Source: an uncultured Acetatifactor sp. (GTDB lineage Bacteria > Bacillota > Clostridia > Lachnospirales > Lachnospiraceae). From it: a stretch of DNA of 52,579 nucleotides. Location of the stretch: assembly GCA_934402375.1 (NCBI GenBank), contig CAKRUB010000021.1, forward strand, positions 1-52,579. Direction: 5' to 3'. Each line of letters begins with the position of its first letter. Position 1 is the first letter of the stretch. The notes beneath the pieces were generated by a model, which ran no database searches, had not been told where the DNA came from, and saw only the letters and a program-made list of their open reading frames with translations. A program made the translations under genes and the position numbers. Below, piece after piece: positions 1 through 9,636 of the stretch.

Positions 1-72
1 ATAGGAAATCACCGCCGTTTCTTTTATTATACCAAAAAACAGCAATAAAAGCCAGAAATATTTGCCTAAATA

Positions 73-855
73 TCAATGCGTCGGTACACTAGAATGACTG
101 CGAACTAGGGAGACCCGGACATCAATATCAAAAGCTTCTTCTTCTGGAAAGTCAAAATTGCTGACTAAGCCCTTGGAGTGGATATCTTTCGTACGGAACA
201 GAAAGAACTGCTTTTGTTCGTGCACATGAGCCATGTTGTTGTAGGAGCAATAGCCACGGTCACCAATATAGACGTTCTTTTTTCCTGCAAGAATCTCGTG
301 GCGGTCAACCATGTTACAAAAAGCACCAAATTCATTTTTTTCATGAACAAGCTGGATCATGGCATCCGTATACGTGTGTGTTGTAAGGTCATAAAAAGCA
401 TTCAAATGCATGCTGTAGACGCCTCTGATAGAATTTCCAGGTGAGCAGTAATAGTCAGCGGAAGAAAAAGATGGTGTACTGAAATAAGTGCAGGTCGAAC
501 CGTCTGCAGCCAGAAAACGGTATTTCCCATCACTTAAAGTACTTGGGAGCAATCCTATGGCAGATGAATTAAAATGTTTGAATACAGCTTCCAAGGCAGC
601 CGCTTTCAGCTTTTGCCGCTGCTGGTTAAGAGCGGAAGAAGTAGGCATGGAAGAGGCATCCAATCCCCAAAAGTCCAGCATTTCAACTTTTGTGGATGAA
701 GAACCCTGCGAGACGAGAAAAGAAATAAGTTTTTGAGAAGAGATCTTTCGATTCCTCTGAAAATCAATATCCGGATGAATGGAATAATTCGAGATATTAG
801 AACAAACATGTTCTACAGATGACATAAACAGATTTTTAATTTTTTGATGGATCAT
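73..855 (-). pseudogene. Truncated IS4-type DDE transposase
   Basis: The 260-residue product resembles IS4-type transposases common in Clostridia. It has an N-terminal helical region, then a first catalytic aspartate in LAADGST (about residue 117) and a second in YIGDRGYCSYN (about residue 198). Relatives run well past 400 residues and carry the third catalytic residue, a glutamate, in the C-terminal part. Here the frame ends soon after LVRSHS, so that part is missing and transposition activity is not expected. The start is an ATG at 853-855 with AAGGAGG about 11 bases upstream. Bases 1-72 do not continue the protein in any frame I could read. The break may be a deletion, a recombination junction or an assembly join. 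Family assignment is fairly secure; the exact IS name is not. Confidence 0.75.
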
Positions 856-898
856 AATGGTGTGCCTCCTTGAAAAAGTGATATATCGCTAATTCAAG

Positions 899-943
899 GG
901 CCGCTCTCGTTACCTCTAAAACCAATCAGTAACGAGAGCGGCC
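899..943. repeat. Perfect 15-bp inverted repeat upstream of transposase
   Basis: The arms 899-913 (GGCCGCTCTCGTTAC) and 929-943 are exact reverse complements around a 15-base loop. The hairpin lies about 45 bases upstream of the transposase start. No T-run follows on either strand, so a simple terminator is unlikely. It may be part of the insertion-sequence end, or a structure limiting transposase expression by read-through transcripts. Confidence 0.8.
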
Positions 944-964
944 GCACATTCTATTGTGTTTGTC

Positions 965-1010
965 AACCATAAAAAAATGGTTAGACCCCTTATTGAAAAT
1001 CTAACCATTT
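965..1010. repeat. Second inverted repeat upstream of transposase
   Basis: AAATGGTTAGA at 975-985 and its exact complement at 1000-1010 form an 11-bp stem with a 14-base loop. A third copy of the core, AACCAT at 965-970, can pair with ATGGTT at 977-982. Two alternative hairpins are therefore possible. The position suggests the outer end of the truncated insertion sequence, but no target-site duplication was identified. Confidence 0.65.
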
Positions 1011-1190
1011 AAGATACGCAATACTAACTAAATGACATTGCGGAGTGAACAGTAACGATTTTTCACCATGCGGTATCCATCAAGTGATAGTGTATTGGTT
1101 TCTTTCTCACTTAGCGAATCGATCGTATAATTTATCAACCTCAGCTTCATACACTGATTCAGTATGAGTATCAAATTTTTAGCCGCGCAG

Positions 1191-1227
1191 AAAAAGACGG
1201 CATCGCCCATTCCGGGAAATGCCGCCT
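1191..1227 (-). terminator. Intrinsic terminator after pepP
   Basis: On the minus strand GGCGGCAT (1226-1219) pairs with ATGCCGTC (1203-1196), one G-T pair included, and is followed by a run of T at 1195-1191. It begins about ten bases after the pepP stop and closes the deoC-pepP unit. Confidence 0.8.
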
Positions 1228-1236
1228 CGTTTACTT

Positions 1237-3036
1237 TTATTCCACTGTTGTCTCTTTCTTCAGCCACTCGGCTTCCTCTGCCGTCAGATGAGGCGCCAGA
1301 CGCTTGTAAACCTCCTCCTGATATGCCTTGAGGTAGGCAAGCTGTGTCTCTGTCAAAAGCTCCTTCACGATCAGATCCATATCGATCGGAACCCATGTCA
1401 GGGTCTTGAAATGCATGAACTGTCCGTACTCGTTCTTGGCATCATTCTCTGCCACCATGACATTCTCGATACGGATGCCGTGGCTGCCTTCGATATAGAT
1501 GCCGGGCTCGTTCGTGACGTCCATTCCCGCCTCGATCACTGCCTCTGTCTGTCCCTCCAAGAACTTCCATCTCAGGTTCTGAGGTCCCTCATGCACATTC
1601 AGGATATAGCCGACGCCATGACCGGTGCCGCACTTATAGTCGAGCGCCATGTTCCAGATCGGCTGACGCGCCAGAATGTCCAGATTTCGTCCCGTACAGC
1701 CGTAGAGCCAGTGCGCATTCGTCATCTGGAGCATACCTGCTGCAACCATTGTGTAATGCTTCTTTTCGAGGTCTGAAACCGGTCCGAGCGCAACCGTTCT
1801 CGTCACATCGGTCGTGCCGCCAAAATACTGTCCGCCCGAATCGATCAGGTACATTCCCTCCGGCTTTAATACCGCATGATTCTCCGGCGTGGGCTCATAA
1901 TGCATCATTGCAGCATTTGCGCGGTAAGCGGAGATCGAGGGGAAGGACAGATCCATAAATTCGGGAATCTCCCGGCGGAACGCCTCCAGCTTATCCGCAA
2001 CTGAAATCTCATCCATCTCCACCTTGCCGATGTTCGTTTTCAGCCAGCAGATGAACTTCGTCAGAGCGACGCTGTCCTTCAGGTAGATCTCGTCCATGTT
2101 GGCAAGCTCTGTCGGATTCTTAACAGCCTTCATCAGCTCTGTCGGGTTATTCTTCTCTATGATCTCCTGTCTCTCGCTCAGGATTCTGTAGAATGCATAG
2201 CTGCAATGCCTCTTATCCATCAGCACCTTACGTCCGGCAGGCAGTGCCTTCAGATATTCAACAACGGTATTGTACTCCTTGACCTCTACCTTCTTTTCAG
2301 CAAGATAGGACTTCACCTTATCATCCAGCGCACTCTCCTGAATGAAAAGCACCGTCTCCTCCTCTGTCAGCCATGCATAGGACATAGCGACCGGATTACA
2401 TTCCACGTCACAGCCCCTGATGTTGAAAAGCCACATGATGTCATCCAGCTTCGTCAGAAGAAGGCTGTCCGCGCCCTCCTCAACCGTCTTTTTCAGGACA
2501 TCCGCTCTCTTTTCCTCAAAGCTCTTACCGGCAAGCTTCTCATCCAGCACGATCACCTTTCCTGCCGGAAACGCGGGGCGATCCTTCCAGAGCTGCTCCG
2601 CAAGATCCTGTTCATAGAGGAATCTGACATACTTCTTCTCCAGCTTCTTCTCATAGCCGCGGCCCTGCGACATCGGTATTACCCGACCGTCAAAGCCGAG
2701 GGTCTGCCCCTTCTTCATGTTCTCCTCGAGGAACTCAATGATTGTCGGCACGCCCTCATCCTGCATACGGAACAGGGTTATTGTTGTGCCCTCCAGCTCC
2801 TTTTCCGCCTGAATGAAGTATCTGCCGTCTGTCCACAGTCCTGCCCCCTCCTGCCACACAAGCAGGGTTCCGTTTGAACCGGAGAAATTTGAGAAATACT
2901 CTCTTACCTTAAAGTAGTCACTGACATATTCCGAGTTATGGAAATCCGCCGTCGGAATCATATAAAAATCAATATCAGCCTCCTGCATTGCACCTCTGAG
3001 TGCTGCAAGACGTCCCTGTATTACCTTGTTTTCCAT
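1237..3036 (-). CDS. pepP: Xaa-Pro aminopeptidase (M24B family)
   Basis: This 599-residue cytoplasmic metallopeptidase should remove N-terminal residues that precede proline. It has the long three-domain layout of eukaryotic-type aminopeptidase P: two creatinase-like N-terminal domains (about 1-300) and a pita-bread catalytic domain (about 305-540), then a C-terminal extension. All five expected metal ligands can be placed: Asp399 in LIDSGG, Asp410 in TTDVTRT, His473 in GTGHGVG, Glu510 in NEPGIYIE and Glu524 in RIENV. Length matches the long family members. The gene follows deoC after 30 bases, so it is probably co-transcribed with it, and ends at a terminator. The substrate class is well supported; the exact peptide range is not visible. 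Confidence 0.93.
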   Translation of the reverse strand: MENKVIQGRLAALRGAMQEADIDFYMIPTADFHNSEYVSDYFKVREYFSNFSGSNGTLLVWQEGAGLWTDGRYFIQAEKELEGTTITLFRMQDEGVPTIIEFLEENMKKGQTLGFDGRVIPMSQGRGYEKKLEKKYVRFLYEQDLAEQLWKDRPAFPAGKVIVLDEKLAGKSFEEKRADVLKKTVEEGADSLLLTKLDDIMWLFNIRGCDVECNPVAMSYAWLTEEETVLFIQESALDDKVKSYLAEKKVEVKEYNTVVEYLKALPAGRKVLMDKRHCSYAFYRILSERQEIIEKNNPTELMKAVKNPTELANMDEIYLKDSVALTKFICWLKTNIGKVEMDEISVADKLEAFRREIPEFMDLSFPSISAYRANAAMMHYEPTPENHAVLKPEGMYLIDSGGQYFGGTTDVTRTVALGPVSDLEKKHYTMVAAGMLQMTNAHWLYGCTGRNLDILARQPIWNMALDYKCGTGHGVGYILNVHEGPQNLRWKFLEGQTEAVIEAGMDVTNEPGIYIEGSHGIRIENVMVAENDAKNEYGQFMHFKTLTWVPIDMDLIVKELLTETQLAYLKAYQEEVYKRLAPHLTAEEAEWLKKETTVE

Positions 3037-3066
3037 CTTATCCTATCTTCCTTTTCTCTTCCTTTA

Positions 3067-3732
3067 TTAATAACCGCTTGTCTGCTGTCCCTTGCACAGT
3101 CCGACCGCTCTCGAAGTTCCGATCCGGTCACAGCCAAGCTCTAAGAAGCCCTCAAGGTCTTCCATGGTCGAGACACCGCCCGCCGCCTTAATCTTTACCT
3201 TCGGACCGATGTACTTTTTGAACAGCTCCACATCCTCCCGCGTCGCGCCGCCGGTTCCAAAGCCTGTGGACGTCTTGATATAATCCGCCCCGGCATTTGT
3301 CACCGCCCTACACATCGCAATCTTCTCTTCTTCTGTCAGGTAACAGGTCTCAATGATGACCTTCAGAATATGTTCTCCGCATTCCTTTTTCAATGTGCGG
3401 ATCTCTTCTTCCACCTTCTCGTACAGCCCGTTTTTCACATCGCTGATATTGATGACCATGTCGATCTCGTTGCAACCGTCCGCCAAAGCCTGTCTTACCT
3501 CGGCGATCTTCGCCTCAGTCACGCTGTACCCCAGCGGGAACCCAACCACCGTGCAGATATTTACCTTATCCCCATAGGCTTCATGGATACGCCGGATGTA
3601 AGCCGGAGGGACACAGACGCTCGCCGTCTGGAACTCGATTGCCTCATCACACAGCTTCACAATATCCTCCCATGTAGCATAGGCTTTTAACTGCGTGTGA
3701 TCCACATGCCTAAGTATTTCCTGTGTCGTCAT
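3067..3732 (-). CDS. deoC: Deoxyribose-phosphate aldolase
   Basis: The 221-residue class I aldolase splits 2-deoxyribose 5-phosphate into glyceraldehyde 3-phosphate and acetaldehyde in deoxynucleoside breakdown. The TIM-barrel signature is clear: the Schiff-base lysine is Lys153 in YIKTSTGF, the helper lysine is Lys182 in VKIKAAGG, and Asp91 sits in EIDMVIN. Length is normal. The start is supported by TAGGAG upstream. It lies 67 bases after pckA and 30 bases before pepP. No other deo or nucleoside genes are nearby, so the grouping gives no further hint about regulation. Confidence 0.96.
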   Translation of the reverse strand: MTTQEILRHVDHTQLKAYATWEDIVKLCDEAIEFQTASVCVPPAYIRRIHEAYGDKVNICTVVGFPLGYSVTEAKIAEVRQALADGCNEIDMVINISDVKNGLYEKVEEEIRTLKKECGEHILKVIIETCYLTEEEKIAMCRAVTNAGADYIKTSTGFGTGGATREDVELFKKYIGPKVKIKAAGGVSTMEDLEGFLELGCDRIGTSRAVGLCKGQQTSGY

Positions 3733-3756
3733 CTGGTTTTTCTCCTAACTACAGAC

Positions 3757-3777
3757 GGCGGAGCATTCCGCTCCGCC
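3757..3777 (-). other. Hairpin between pckA and deoC
   Basis: GGCGGAGC at 3757-3764 pairs exactly with 3770-3777 over a 5-base loop. No T-run follows on the minus strand. It may protect the pckA transcript end or give partial termination before deoC. Confidence 0.55.
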
Positions 3778-3799
3778 GCAAACTTTTCTAATTGAAAAC

Positions 3800-5404
3800 T
3801 TATTTCTGAGGACCTGCAGCTACCAGTGCCTTGCCGGCATCATTGCCCTCGTACTTTGCAAAATTCTTGATGAATCTGCCTGCAAGATCGTCAGCCTTAG
3901 CTTCCCAATCTGCAACATTTGCATAGGTGTCACGAGGATCAAGAATTCCGCTGTCTACTCCGGGAAGCTCGGTAGGAATCTCAAAGTCAAAGATCGGAAG
4001 CTTCTTTGTAGGAGCCTTGTTGATATCACCGCTCAGGATAGCGTCAATAATTCCACGGGTATCCTTGATGGAGATACGCTTGCCGGTTCCGTTCCATCCG
4101 GTATTTACAAGGTAAGCCTTAGCGCCGCTCTTCTGCATCTTCTTAACAAGCTCCTCTGCATACTTTGTAGGATGCAGCTCGAGGAATGCCTGACCGAAGC
4201 AAGCGGAGAAGGTAGGGGTAGGCTCGGTAATTCCGCGCTCTGTACCTGCCAGCTTAGCTGTGAAGCCGGACAGGAAGTAATACTGGGTCTGCTCAGGTGT
4301 CAGGATAGACACAGGAGGCAGTACTCCGAATGCATCTGCGGAAAGGAAAATAACATTCTTTGCAGCAGGTGCGGAAGAAATCGGGCGCACGATGTTCTGA
4401 ATATGGTTGATCGGATAAGATACACGGGTGTTCTCCGTTACGCTCTTATCGTCGAAGTCGATCTTTCCTTCTGCATCAACAGTAACGTTCTCAAGCAGAG
4501 CGTCACGTCTGATTGCATTGTAGATGTCGGGCTCGGAATCCTTGTCCAGATTGATAACCTTTGCGTAGCAGCCGCCCTCGAAGTTGAACACGCCGTTGTC
4601 GTCCCAGCCGTGCTCGTCATCACCGATCAGCAGTCTCTTGGGATCTGTGGACAGTGTAGTCTTACCTGTTCCGGAAAGTCCGAAGAAGATTGCGGTATTC
4701 TCACCGTTCATATCGGTGTTTGCGGAGCAGTGCATGGAAGCAATGCCCTTAAGAGGCAGATAGTAGTTCATCATGGAGAACATACCCTTCTTCATCTCTC
4801 CGCCGTACCATGTATTCACAATTACCTGCTCACGGCTGGTAATGTTGAACGCTACACAGGTCTCGGAATTCAGACCAAGCTCCTTGAAGTTCTCAACCTT
4901 TGCCTTGGATGCGTTGTAAACAACGAAGTCAGGCTCGAAACTCTTCAGCTCATCCTCTGTAGGCTGGATGAACATGTTCTTAATGAAGTGTGCCTGCCAT
5001 GCAACCTCTACGATGAAGCGGACAGCCATACGGGTATCCCTGTTCGCGCCGCAGAATGCATCAACAACGAACAGTCTCTTGTTGGACAGCTCCTTCTTAG
5101 CGATCTCCTTAACCTCTGCCCATGCAGCCTCGGTCATAGGATGGTTGTCGTTCTTATATTCATCAGAGGTCCACCATACGGTATCCTTGGAATTTTCATC
5201 CATAACGATATACTTATCTTTAGGAGAACGTCCTGTGTAGATACCAGTCATTACGTTTACTGCGCCAAGCTCAGTAACCTGACCCCTCTCGTAACCTTCC
5301 AGTTCGGGCTTGGTCTCCTCTTCGTACAGGAAATCATACGAAGGATTGTACACGATTTCCGTCGTTCCGGTAATGCCATACTTGTTCAAATCAATTGCTG
5401 CCAT
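3800..5404 (-). CDS. pckA: Phosphoenolpyruvate carboxykinase (ATP)
   Basis: The 534-residue enzyme interconverts oxaloacetate plus ATP with phosphoenolpyruvate, CO2 and ADP. The kinase P-loop [11 protein letters not shown] is at 242-252, the metal-binding [11 protein letters not shown] at 259-269, and the substrate loop TGRSPKDKY near 57-65. Size and motifs fit the ATP-dependent family rather than the GTP family. In gut Clostridia the enzyme may run toward oxaloacetate, which would feed the biotin decarboxylase encoded at 31376-36828; this direction is inference. The gene has its own promoter (5453-5481) and a GAGAGG ribosome site, and is separated from thrC by about 107 bases. Confidence 0.97.
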   Translation of the reverse strand: MAAIDLNKYGITGTTEIVYNPSYDFLYEEETKPELEGYERGQVTELGAVNVMTGIYTGRSPKDKYIVMDENSKDTVWWTSDEYKNDNHPMTEAAWAEVKEIAKKELSNKRLFVVDAFCGANRDTRMAVRFIVEVAWQAHFIKNMFIQPTEDELKSFEPDFVVYNASKAKVENFKELGLNSETCVAFNITSREQVIVNTWYGGEMKKGMFSMMNYYLPLKGIASMHCSANTDMNGENTAIFFGLSGTGKTTLSTDPKRLLIGDDEHGWDDNGVFNFEGGCYAKVINLDKDSEPDIYNAIRRDALLENVTVDAEGKIDFDDKSVTENTRVSYPINHIQNIVRPISSAPAAKNVIFLSADAFGVLPPVSILTPEQTQYYFLSGFTAKLAGTERGITEPTPTFSACFGQAFLELHPTKYAEELVKKMQKSGAKAYLVNTGWNGTGKRISIKDTRGIIDAILSGDINKAPTKKLPIFDFEIPTELPGVDSGILDPRDTYANVADWEAKADDLAGRFIKNFAKYEGNDAGKALVAAGPQK

Positions 5405-5452
5405 ATCATTTACCTCTCTTCTTTAATGTAAATTGAAAATTTACTCACGGTC

Positions 5453-5481
5453 ATTCTACCATGATTTTATCTTTCCGTAAA
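5453..5481 (-). promoter_or_regulatory. Promoter of pckA
   Basis: Reading the minus strand, TTTACG (5481-5476) and TAGAAT (5458-5453) are 17 bases apart, and TGG directly before the -10 makes an extended element. The predicted start lies about 40 bases before the pckA ATG. Confidence 0.65.
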
Positions 5482-5511
5482 GTATCTATTTCTTGTATTT
5501 CTACTGTCCGA

Positions 5512-7002
5512 TCAGATTTTGAGAAACTTTTTCACCGTGTCTTTCATCTCCGCGGTCTCACACTGTGTATCGTGCAGGACAGGTGCGGTACGGATCTCCT
5601 CGATTGCCTGCGGAACCCTGACATTGGCGATTCTTGAAAGCTCGTCAACCAGTTCAAAATCACCCATCGCGTCATATTTGCCGTCAATGGCATTCATCAC
5701 GCTTCTTGTAAACTTGAACGGGCTTGCGGTGGACGCAATCACGGTCTTTGTGTGGTCTCCCGTCTCCTCCACATACTTCCGGTACACTGCCGAAGCAACC
5801 GCCGTATGGGTATCAATCACATATCCGCAGTCCTCGTAAAGGCGCTTGATCTCTGCGGCTGTCTCTGCTTCATCCGCATAATTTCCGTAGAAATCCTTCA
5901 GCGCACCCTTCATCTCATCTGTGATCTCATATCTGCCCTCTCCGGTCAGCGCTGCCATCAGCCCTCTGTTTTCCCCGGCATCATTTCCGGCGATCCAGTA
6001 AATCAGACGCTCAAGGTTGCTGGAGATCAATATATCCATGGACGGAGAGCTTGTCAGCACAAACTCCCGGTTGCGGTCGTAGACACCGGTGCGGAAAAAG
6101 TCATACAGCACCTTGTTGTCGTTGGACGCACAGATCAGCTTATCGATCGGAAGTCCCATATTCTTTGCGTAGAACGCCGCAAGGATGTTTCCGAAGTTTC
6201 CAGTGGGAACCGTAACATTGATCTTCTCGCCGTCCGCAATCTTTCCTTCCTTAAGCAGTGTCACATAAGCATATACATAGTAGCAGACCTGCGGGATCAG
6301 GCGGCCGATGTTAATGGAATTTGCGGAAGAAAACTGGAAGCCGTTCTCCTCCATCTCCTTCGCCAGTTCCTTGTCCGAGAAGATTTTCTTCACGCCGGTC
6401 TGGGCATCATCGAAGTTCCCATGGATTCCGACAACAAAGGTATTCTTCCCCTTCTGTGTTACCATCTGCTTCTCCTGAATCGGGCTGACGCCGTTCTTCG
6501 GATAGAATACGACGATTCTGGTTCCCTCGACATCGGCAAAACCTGCCAGCGCAGCCTTTCCGGTATCGCCGGAGGTTGCCGTGAGAATAACGATCTCATT
6601 TTTGATTGCGTTCTTTCTGGCGGATGTTATCATCAGGTGCGGCAGAATCGACAATGCCATGTCCTTGAATGCGATTGTCGGGCCGTGAAACAGCTCCAGA
6701 TAATACGCGTTCTCTGCCTCTGCAAGCGGTGCAATCACCTCTGTGTCAAACTTGGAATCATATGCACGGTCGATACAGGTCTTAAGCTCGCTCTCTGTAA
6801 AATCCGTAAAATACAGCTTCATTACTTCATATGCGACCTGACGATAATCCATCTGGGAAAGCTCTCTCAGACTCTTATCCAGAGCAGGAATATGATCCGG
6901 CACGAAAAGTCCGCCGTCGTCAGTCAGTCCCTTCAGGATTGCCTCTGATGCCTTAACCGCTGTGCCCTTGCTTCTTGTACTGTTATAGAATACTTCCATC
7001 AT
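5512..7002 (-). CDS. thrC: Threonine synthase
   Basis: The 496-residue PLP enzyme converts O-phosphohomoserine to threonine. The PLP lysine is Lys113 in TIAFKDMALS, and the phosphate-binding loop TATSGDTGKAAL follows at about 141-152. Length fits the long, E. coli/yeast-like class with an N-terminal cap (KGLTDDGGLFVP). The start has GGAGGAAGAG directly before two ATGs (7002 and 6999), so either may be used. It follows telA by 40 bases, so it may be transcribed from the promoter at 9588-9616. No T-box or leader peptide fits into the 40-base gap. No other threonine genes are in the window. Confidence 0.95.
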   Translation of the reverse strand: MMEVFYNSTRSKGTAVKASEAILKGLTDDGGLFVPDHIPALDKSLRELSQMDYRQVAYEVMKLYFTDFTESELKTCIDRAYDSKFDTEVIAPLAEAENAYYLELFHGPTIAFKDMALSILPHLMITSARKNAIKNEIVILTATSGDTGKAALAGFADVEGTRIVVFYPKNGVSPIQEKQMVTQKGKNTFVVGIHGNFDDAQTGVKKIFSDKELAKEMEENGFQFSSANSINIGRLIPQVCYYVYAYVTLLKEGKIADGEKINVTVPTGNFGNILAAFYAKNMGLPIDKLICASNDNKVLYDFFRTGVYDRNREFVLTSSPSMDILISSNLERLIYWIAGNDAGENRGLMAALTGEGRYEITDEMKGALKDFYGNYADEAETAAEIKRLYEDCGYVIDTHTAVASAVYRKYVEETGDHTKTVIASTASPFKFTRSVMNAIDGKYDAMGDFELVDELSRIANVRVPQAIEEIRTAPVLHDTQCETAEMKDTVKKFLKI

Positions 7003-7042
7003 CTCTTCCTCCGCCTTCGCTGTTCCTTATCTTATGCCGACC

Positions 7043-8218
7043 TTATACCGACTGCGCCGTGTTTCTTCTGCTGAGCTCCAGCAGCTTCTCCCGCATGTCG
7101 CTCTCCAGCTTCTGGAGTTCAACCTCGGCATTTCTTCTCTTCTCACGACCGTCCTGCTGGATCTTAAGCACCTCGTCCAGCGTCGTGATCAGGGTCTGGT
7201 TGGTCGTCTTGAGTGTCTCGATGTCAACGATTCCTCTCTCGCTCTCCTTCGCCGTCTCAAGCGTAGCAACCTTCAGATTCTCGGCATTCTTCTTCAAGAG
7301 CTCGTTTGTCATGTCGCTGACCTCACGCTGCGCTCTCGCAGCATCCGTAGAATGATTTAACCCGATGGCAATGACCATCTGGCTCTTCCAGAGCGGGATC
7401 GTGTTGACAAGCGTGGACTGTATCTTGTCGCTCATGACCGTGTCGTTATTCTGGATCAGACGGATCTGGGGTGCCATCTGCAGGGATACTGTCCTTGTCA
7501 GCTCCAGATCGTGAATCTTCTTGTCAAACCGGTTACACATTTCGGCAAAATCTCTCGCCGCCTGCGTATCCTCCGGCAGCTTGCTCTGCTCTGCCTTCGC
7601 CACCAGCGCCGGAAGCTCCTTCTCCTGCGCTTCCTTGAGCTTCTGCTTTCCGGCAAGGATATACATCGACAATTCCTTGAAATAATTCAGGTTCAGCTCA
7701 TACATCTTGTCGAGCATCGCAACATCCTTGAGCAGCGTCACCTGATGCGCCTCCAGCGCATCGCTGATCTTATTGACATTGACCTCTGCCTTGTCATATC
7801 TCGCCTTCATGTTGGAGAGCTGGTTACTCTTTTTCTTGATGATGCCGAAAAGTCCCTTTAACTCTTCCCCGTCATCTATGGATTTCAGCTCGGCAACCAC
7901 CTGTGTCAGCATCTCGCCGACCTCTCCCATATCCTTTGTGCGGACATTGCTCAGCGCTGTCTCTGAAAAATCCGCAATCTTCTTCTGGCAGCCCGCACCA
8001 AACTGCAGCACCTGCTGGGTGTTGGTAATATCAATCTGCGCTGCAAAGTCATTTACCATCTTCTGTTCTTCCGGCGAAAGCTCTACGCCCAGCTCCTCTC
8101 CGGCCTTTTCAATTTTCTCAGGCTTAACCTCCGCCACCTGTGCCTCTTCGCTTGTCTCAATCACAGGCTCAAAGGTCAGCGTCGGAGCCTGCTTCAACAG
8201 TTCATCAATGTCACTCAT
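7043..8218 (-). CDS. telA: TelA family protein (toxic anion resistance)
   Basis: The 391-residue protein matches the TelA/KlaA family, named for tellurite resistance but of uncertain biochemical role. It is hydrophilic and mostly helical, with an acidic N-terminus (about 1-50) and long coiled-coil stretches. Recognisable family blocks are FGAGCQKKIADFSE (about 76-89), the NLNYFKEL region near the middle, and LQMAPQIRLIQNND (about 245-258). No membrane segment is seen. It lies 51 bases after an XpaC-like gene, a pairing seen widely in Firmicutes. The ribosome site is AAGGAGG, 8 bases upstream. In the Gram-positive pairs the function may concern the envelope rather than tellurite. Confidence 0.9.
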   Translation of the reverse strand: MSDIDELLKQAPTLTFEPVIETSEEAQVAEVKPEKIEKAGEELGVELSPEEQKMVNDFAAQIDITNTQQVLQFGAGCQKKIADFSETALSNVRTKDMGEVGEMLTQVVAELKSIDDGEELKGLFGIIKKKSNQLSNMKARYDKAEVNVNKISDALEAHQVTLLKDVAMLDKMYELNLNYFKELSMYILAGKQKLKEAQEKELPALVAKAEQSKLPEDTQAARDFAEMCNRFDKKIHDLELTRTVSLQMAPQIRLIQNNDTVMSDKIQSTLVNTIPLWKSQMVIAIGLNHSTDAARAQREVSDMTNELLKKNAENLKVATLETAKESERGIVDIETLKTTNQTLITTLDEVLKIQQDGREKRRNAEVELQKLESDMREKLLELSRRNTAQSV

Positions 8219-8269
8219 CTATGTATCCTCCTTATGGTATCTGTATTTTCTCTCATTGGCGCTGCGCCG

Positions 8270-9544
8270 TCATCTCGGCACCTTCTCCAGCTCCTTCTCC
8301 CGTGAGAAGACGCTCTGTCCCGCAAGACCTTCCTTGGCGAGCATTGTCTGCAAAACCTGCGCATCGGTCGTCACATCATAGGCGGTCTCCCGGAACATCC
8401 TGTTCAGCAGCTCCTCAAAGGCGCTGTTAATCGTATCCAGTGTCTTCTCAATCTCCGCCTTCGCCTCGAGGATCTCCGCGCTCTGCGAACTCAGATCGTC
8501 AAACTCCTCATAAGCGCCCACCAGCTTCAGTGTGGTGGGAAGATAGTAGTTCATGAATTTCTTCATCTGCGGCATCTGCTCCGGATGCTCCTTCAGTCCG
8601 TCAAAGATTTCCTTCAACAGATTCTCCAGGCGGAACAGTTTCGCCGAAATCTCCTCTCCCGGAATATTATCATTCATATTGCGCAGCTTCTTAATACACT
8701 CCTGCCCTTCCGCGATCATCTCATCCAGTTCGCTCCGCTCAGCCGCTGCCGTCGCCACCGGCTCCGTCTTTATGCCGCTCACGCTCTGCTTAAGCTCCTG
8801 TGCCTTCTGTTCACGCTCCTGCAGCTTCCGCTGTTTTTCCAACGCCAGATATTCCCGGTATATCTTGTCATCCAGCATCAGGCAGGTCGCCTGGTTGTCC
8901 AGATGTCCCTCCGGGAAATAGCCTGCCTCCAGCATTTTCCGCACATCCTTCAGGATATACTTCTGGGTCTTATTCGTGTGAAGCGCCAGCTCCTCCAGAT
9001 TGATATAATGGTTATGTCCGGCAAGCTCCGCATATTTCTCGGCGCGCTCCAGCCTCAGCTTTTGAATACAGCCTATATTGATCAGTACAATACAGACAAT
9101 CATCATCAGAAAGATCATTGTAAATGCGATTTTAAAGCCGCCTCCGAGTCCGAGCGCCAGTCCACCGAAGACCGCAGACAGGATTCCCAGCACACCGGTG
9201 CCGATACCGCCGAAGACTCTGTAGAGGATATTAGAAACCCTGCCGACCCGCTTGAACGGTGCCTTCAGCCTTGCCGCAGCCGCCTCCCTGAGACTCTGCT
9301 CCCGCTGTCTTTCCTCCTGTACGCGCTTGCGCTCCCTTGTCTCCGCTGCATACCGCTCCGTATGACTTTCTGTCTGGTTTCCCGACACAGCCTGTCCGAC
9401 CTTGTCAGTCACATCCTTAAGCGTGTCCTGCACCGTTCCCACGATCACATTGCTTAAATCCTTGAAATTACCGGTTTTTAAAGCCGAATCGACAGCATCC
9501 CGGATTTCCTCTCCCATGCTGTTCCATGACTTATTATTACTCAT
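8270..9544 (-). CDS. XpaC-like membrane protein
   Basis: The product, 424 residues from the ATG at 9544, resembles the XpaC / '5-bromo-4-chloroindolyl phosphate hydrolysis' family. It has an amphipathic N-terminus, two hydrophobic segments (about 120-170) rich in glycine, then a cytoplasmic helical region with a winged-helix-like stretch (NLEELALHTNKT) and coiled coil. I chose 9544 because GGGAGAG precedes it, while the longer frame to 9640 has no ribosome site and starts upstream of the promoter. It is the first gene before telA, and the two are typically paired. The enzymatic name is historical, and no catalytic motif can be pointed to. Confidence 0.8.
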   Translation of the reverse strand: MSNNKSWNSMGEEIRDAVDSALKTGNFKDLSNVIVGTVQDTLKDVTDKVGQAVSGNQTESHTERYAAETRERKRVQEERQREQSLREAAAARLKAPFKRVGRVSNILYRVFGGIGTGVLGILSAVFGGLALGLGGGFKIAFTMIFLMMIVCIVLINIGCIQKLRLERAEKYAELAGHNHYINLEELALHTNKTQKYILKDVRKMLEAGYFPEGHLDNQATCLMLDDKIYREYLALEKQRKLQEREQKAQELKQSVSGIKTEPVATAAAERSELDEMIAEGQECIKKLRNMNDNIPGEEISAKLFRLENLLKEIFDGLKEHPEQMPQMKKFMNYYLPTTLKLVGAYEEFDDLSSQSAEILEAKAEIEKTLDTINSAFEELLNRMFRETAYDVTTDAQVLQTMLAKEGLAGQSVFSREKELEKVPR

Positions 9545-9587
9545 TTGCTCTCCCATACAATCATTTTGCGAAAAAATTTCCAGATTG

Positions 9588-9616
9588 ATTATCCCATAAA
9601 TGTCCCGACATGGCAA
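9588..9616 (-). promoter_or_regulatory. Promoter of the xpaC-like/telA/thrC unit
   Basis: On the minus strand TTGCCA (9616-9611) and GATAAT (9593-9588) are exactly 17 bases apart, and TGG before the -10 gives an extended element. The start of transcription would be about 35 bases before the ATG at 9544. Confidence 0.7.
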
Positions 9617-9636
9617 GAGTTTTGTTTGATTCCCCT

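Larger units (their letters stand above)
856..1236. other. Intergenic stretch between IS remnant and pepP
   Basis: This 381-base gap holds the two hairpins at 899-1010 and the pepP terminator at 1191-1227. Between them, 1028-1150 on the minus strand is an open frame of 40 codons (MKLRLINYTIDSLSEK and so on) with an ATG at 1148-1150 but no visible ribosome binding site. It could be the tail of a decayed gene; I do not recognise it. Nothing else is seen. Confidence 0.5.

Noticed and set aside
1028..1396. Minus-strand open frame of 122 codons at the pepP end
   Set aside because: Its first half lies inside pepP in another frame, it crosses the terminator, and no ribosome site is present. Only the last 40 codons are noted as a possible remnant.
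4172..5431. Plus-strand open frame of 419 codons across pckA
   Set aside because: It is fully antisense to pckA, has no ribosome site, and its protein is rich in Cys/Leu/Val as expected for a mirror of codon-biased sequence. The minus-strand protein has all family motifs.
5752..6948. Plus-strand open frame of 398 codons across thrC
   Set aside because: Antisense to thrC with no family features or ribosome site.
7003..7042. Threonine leader or riboswitch before thrC
   Set aside because: The gap is only 40 bases and holds just the ribosome site.
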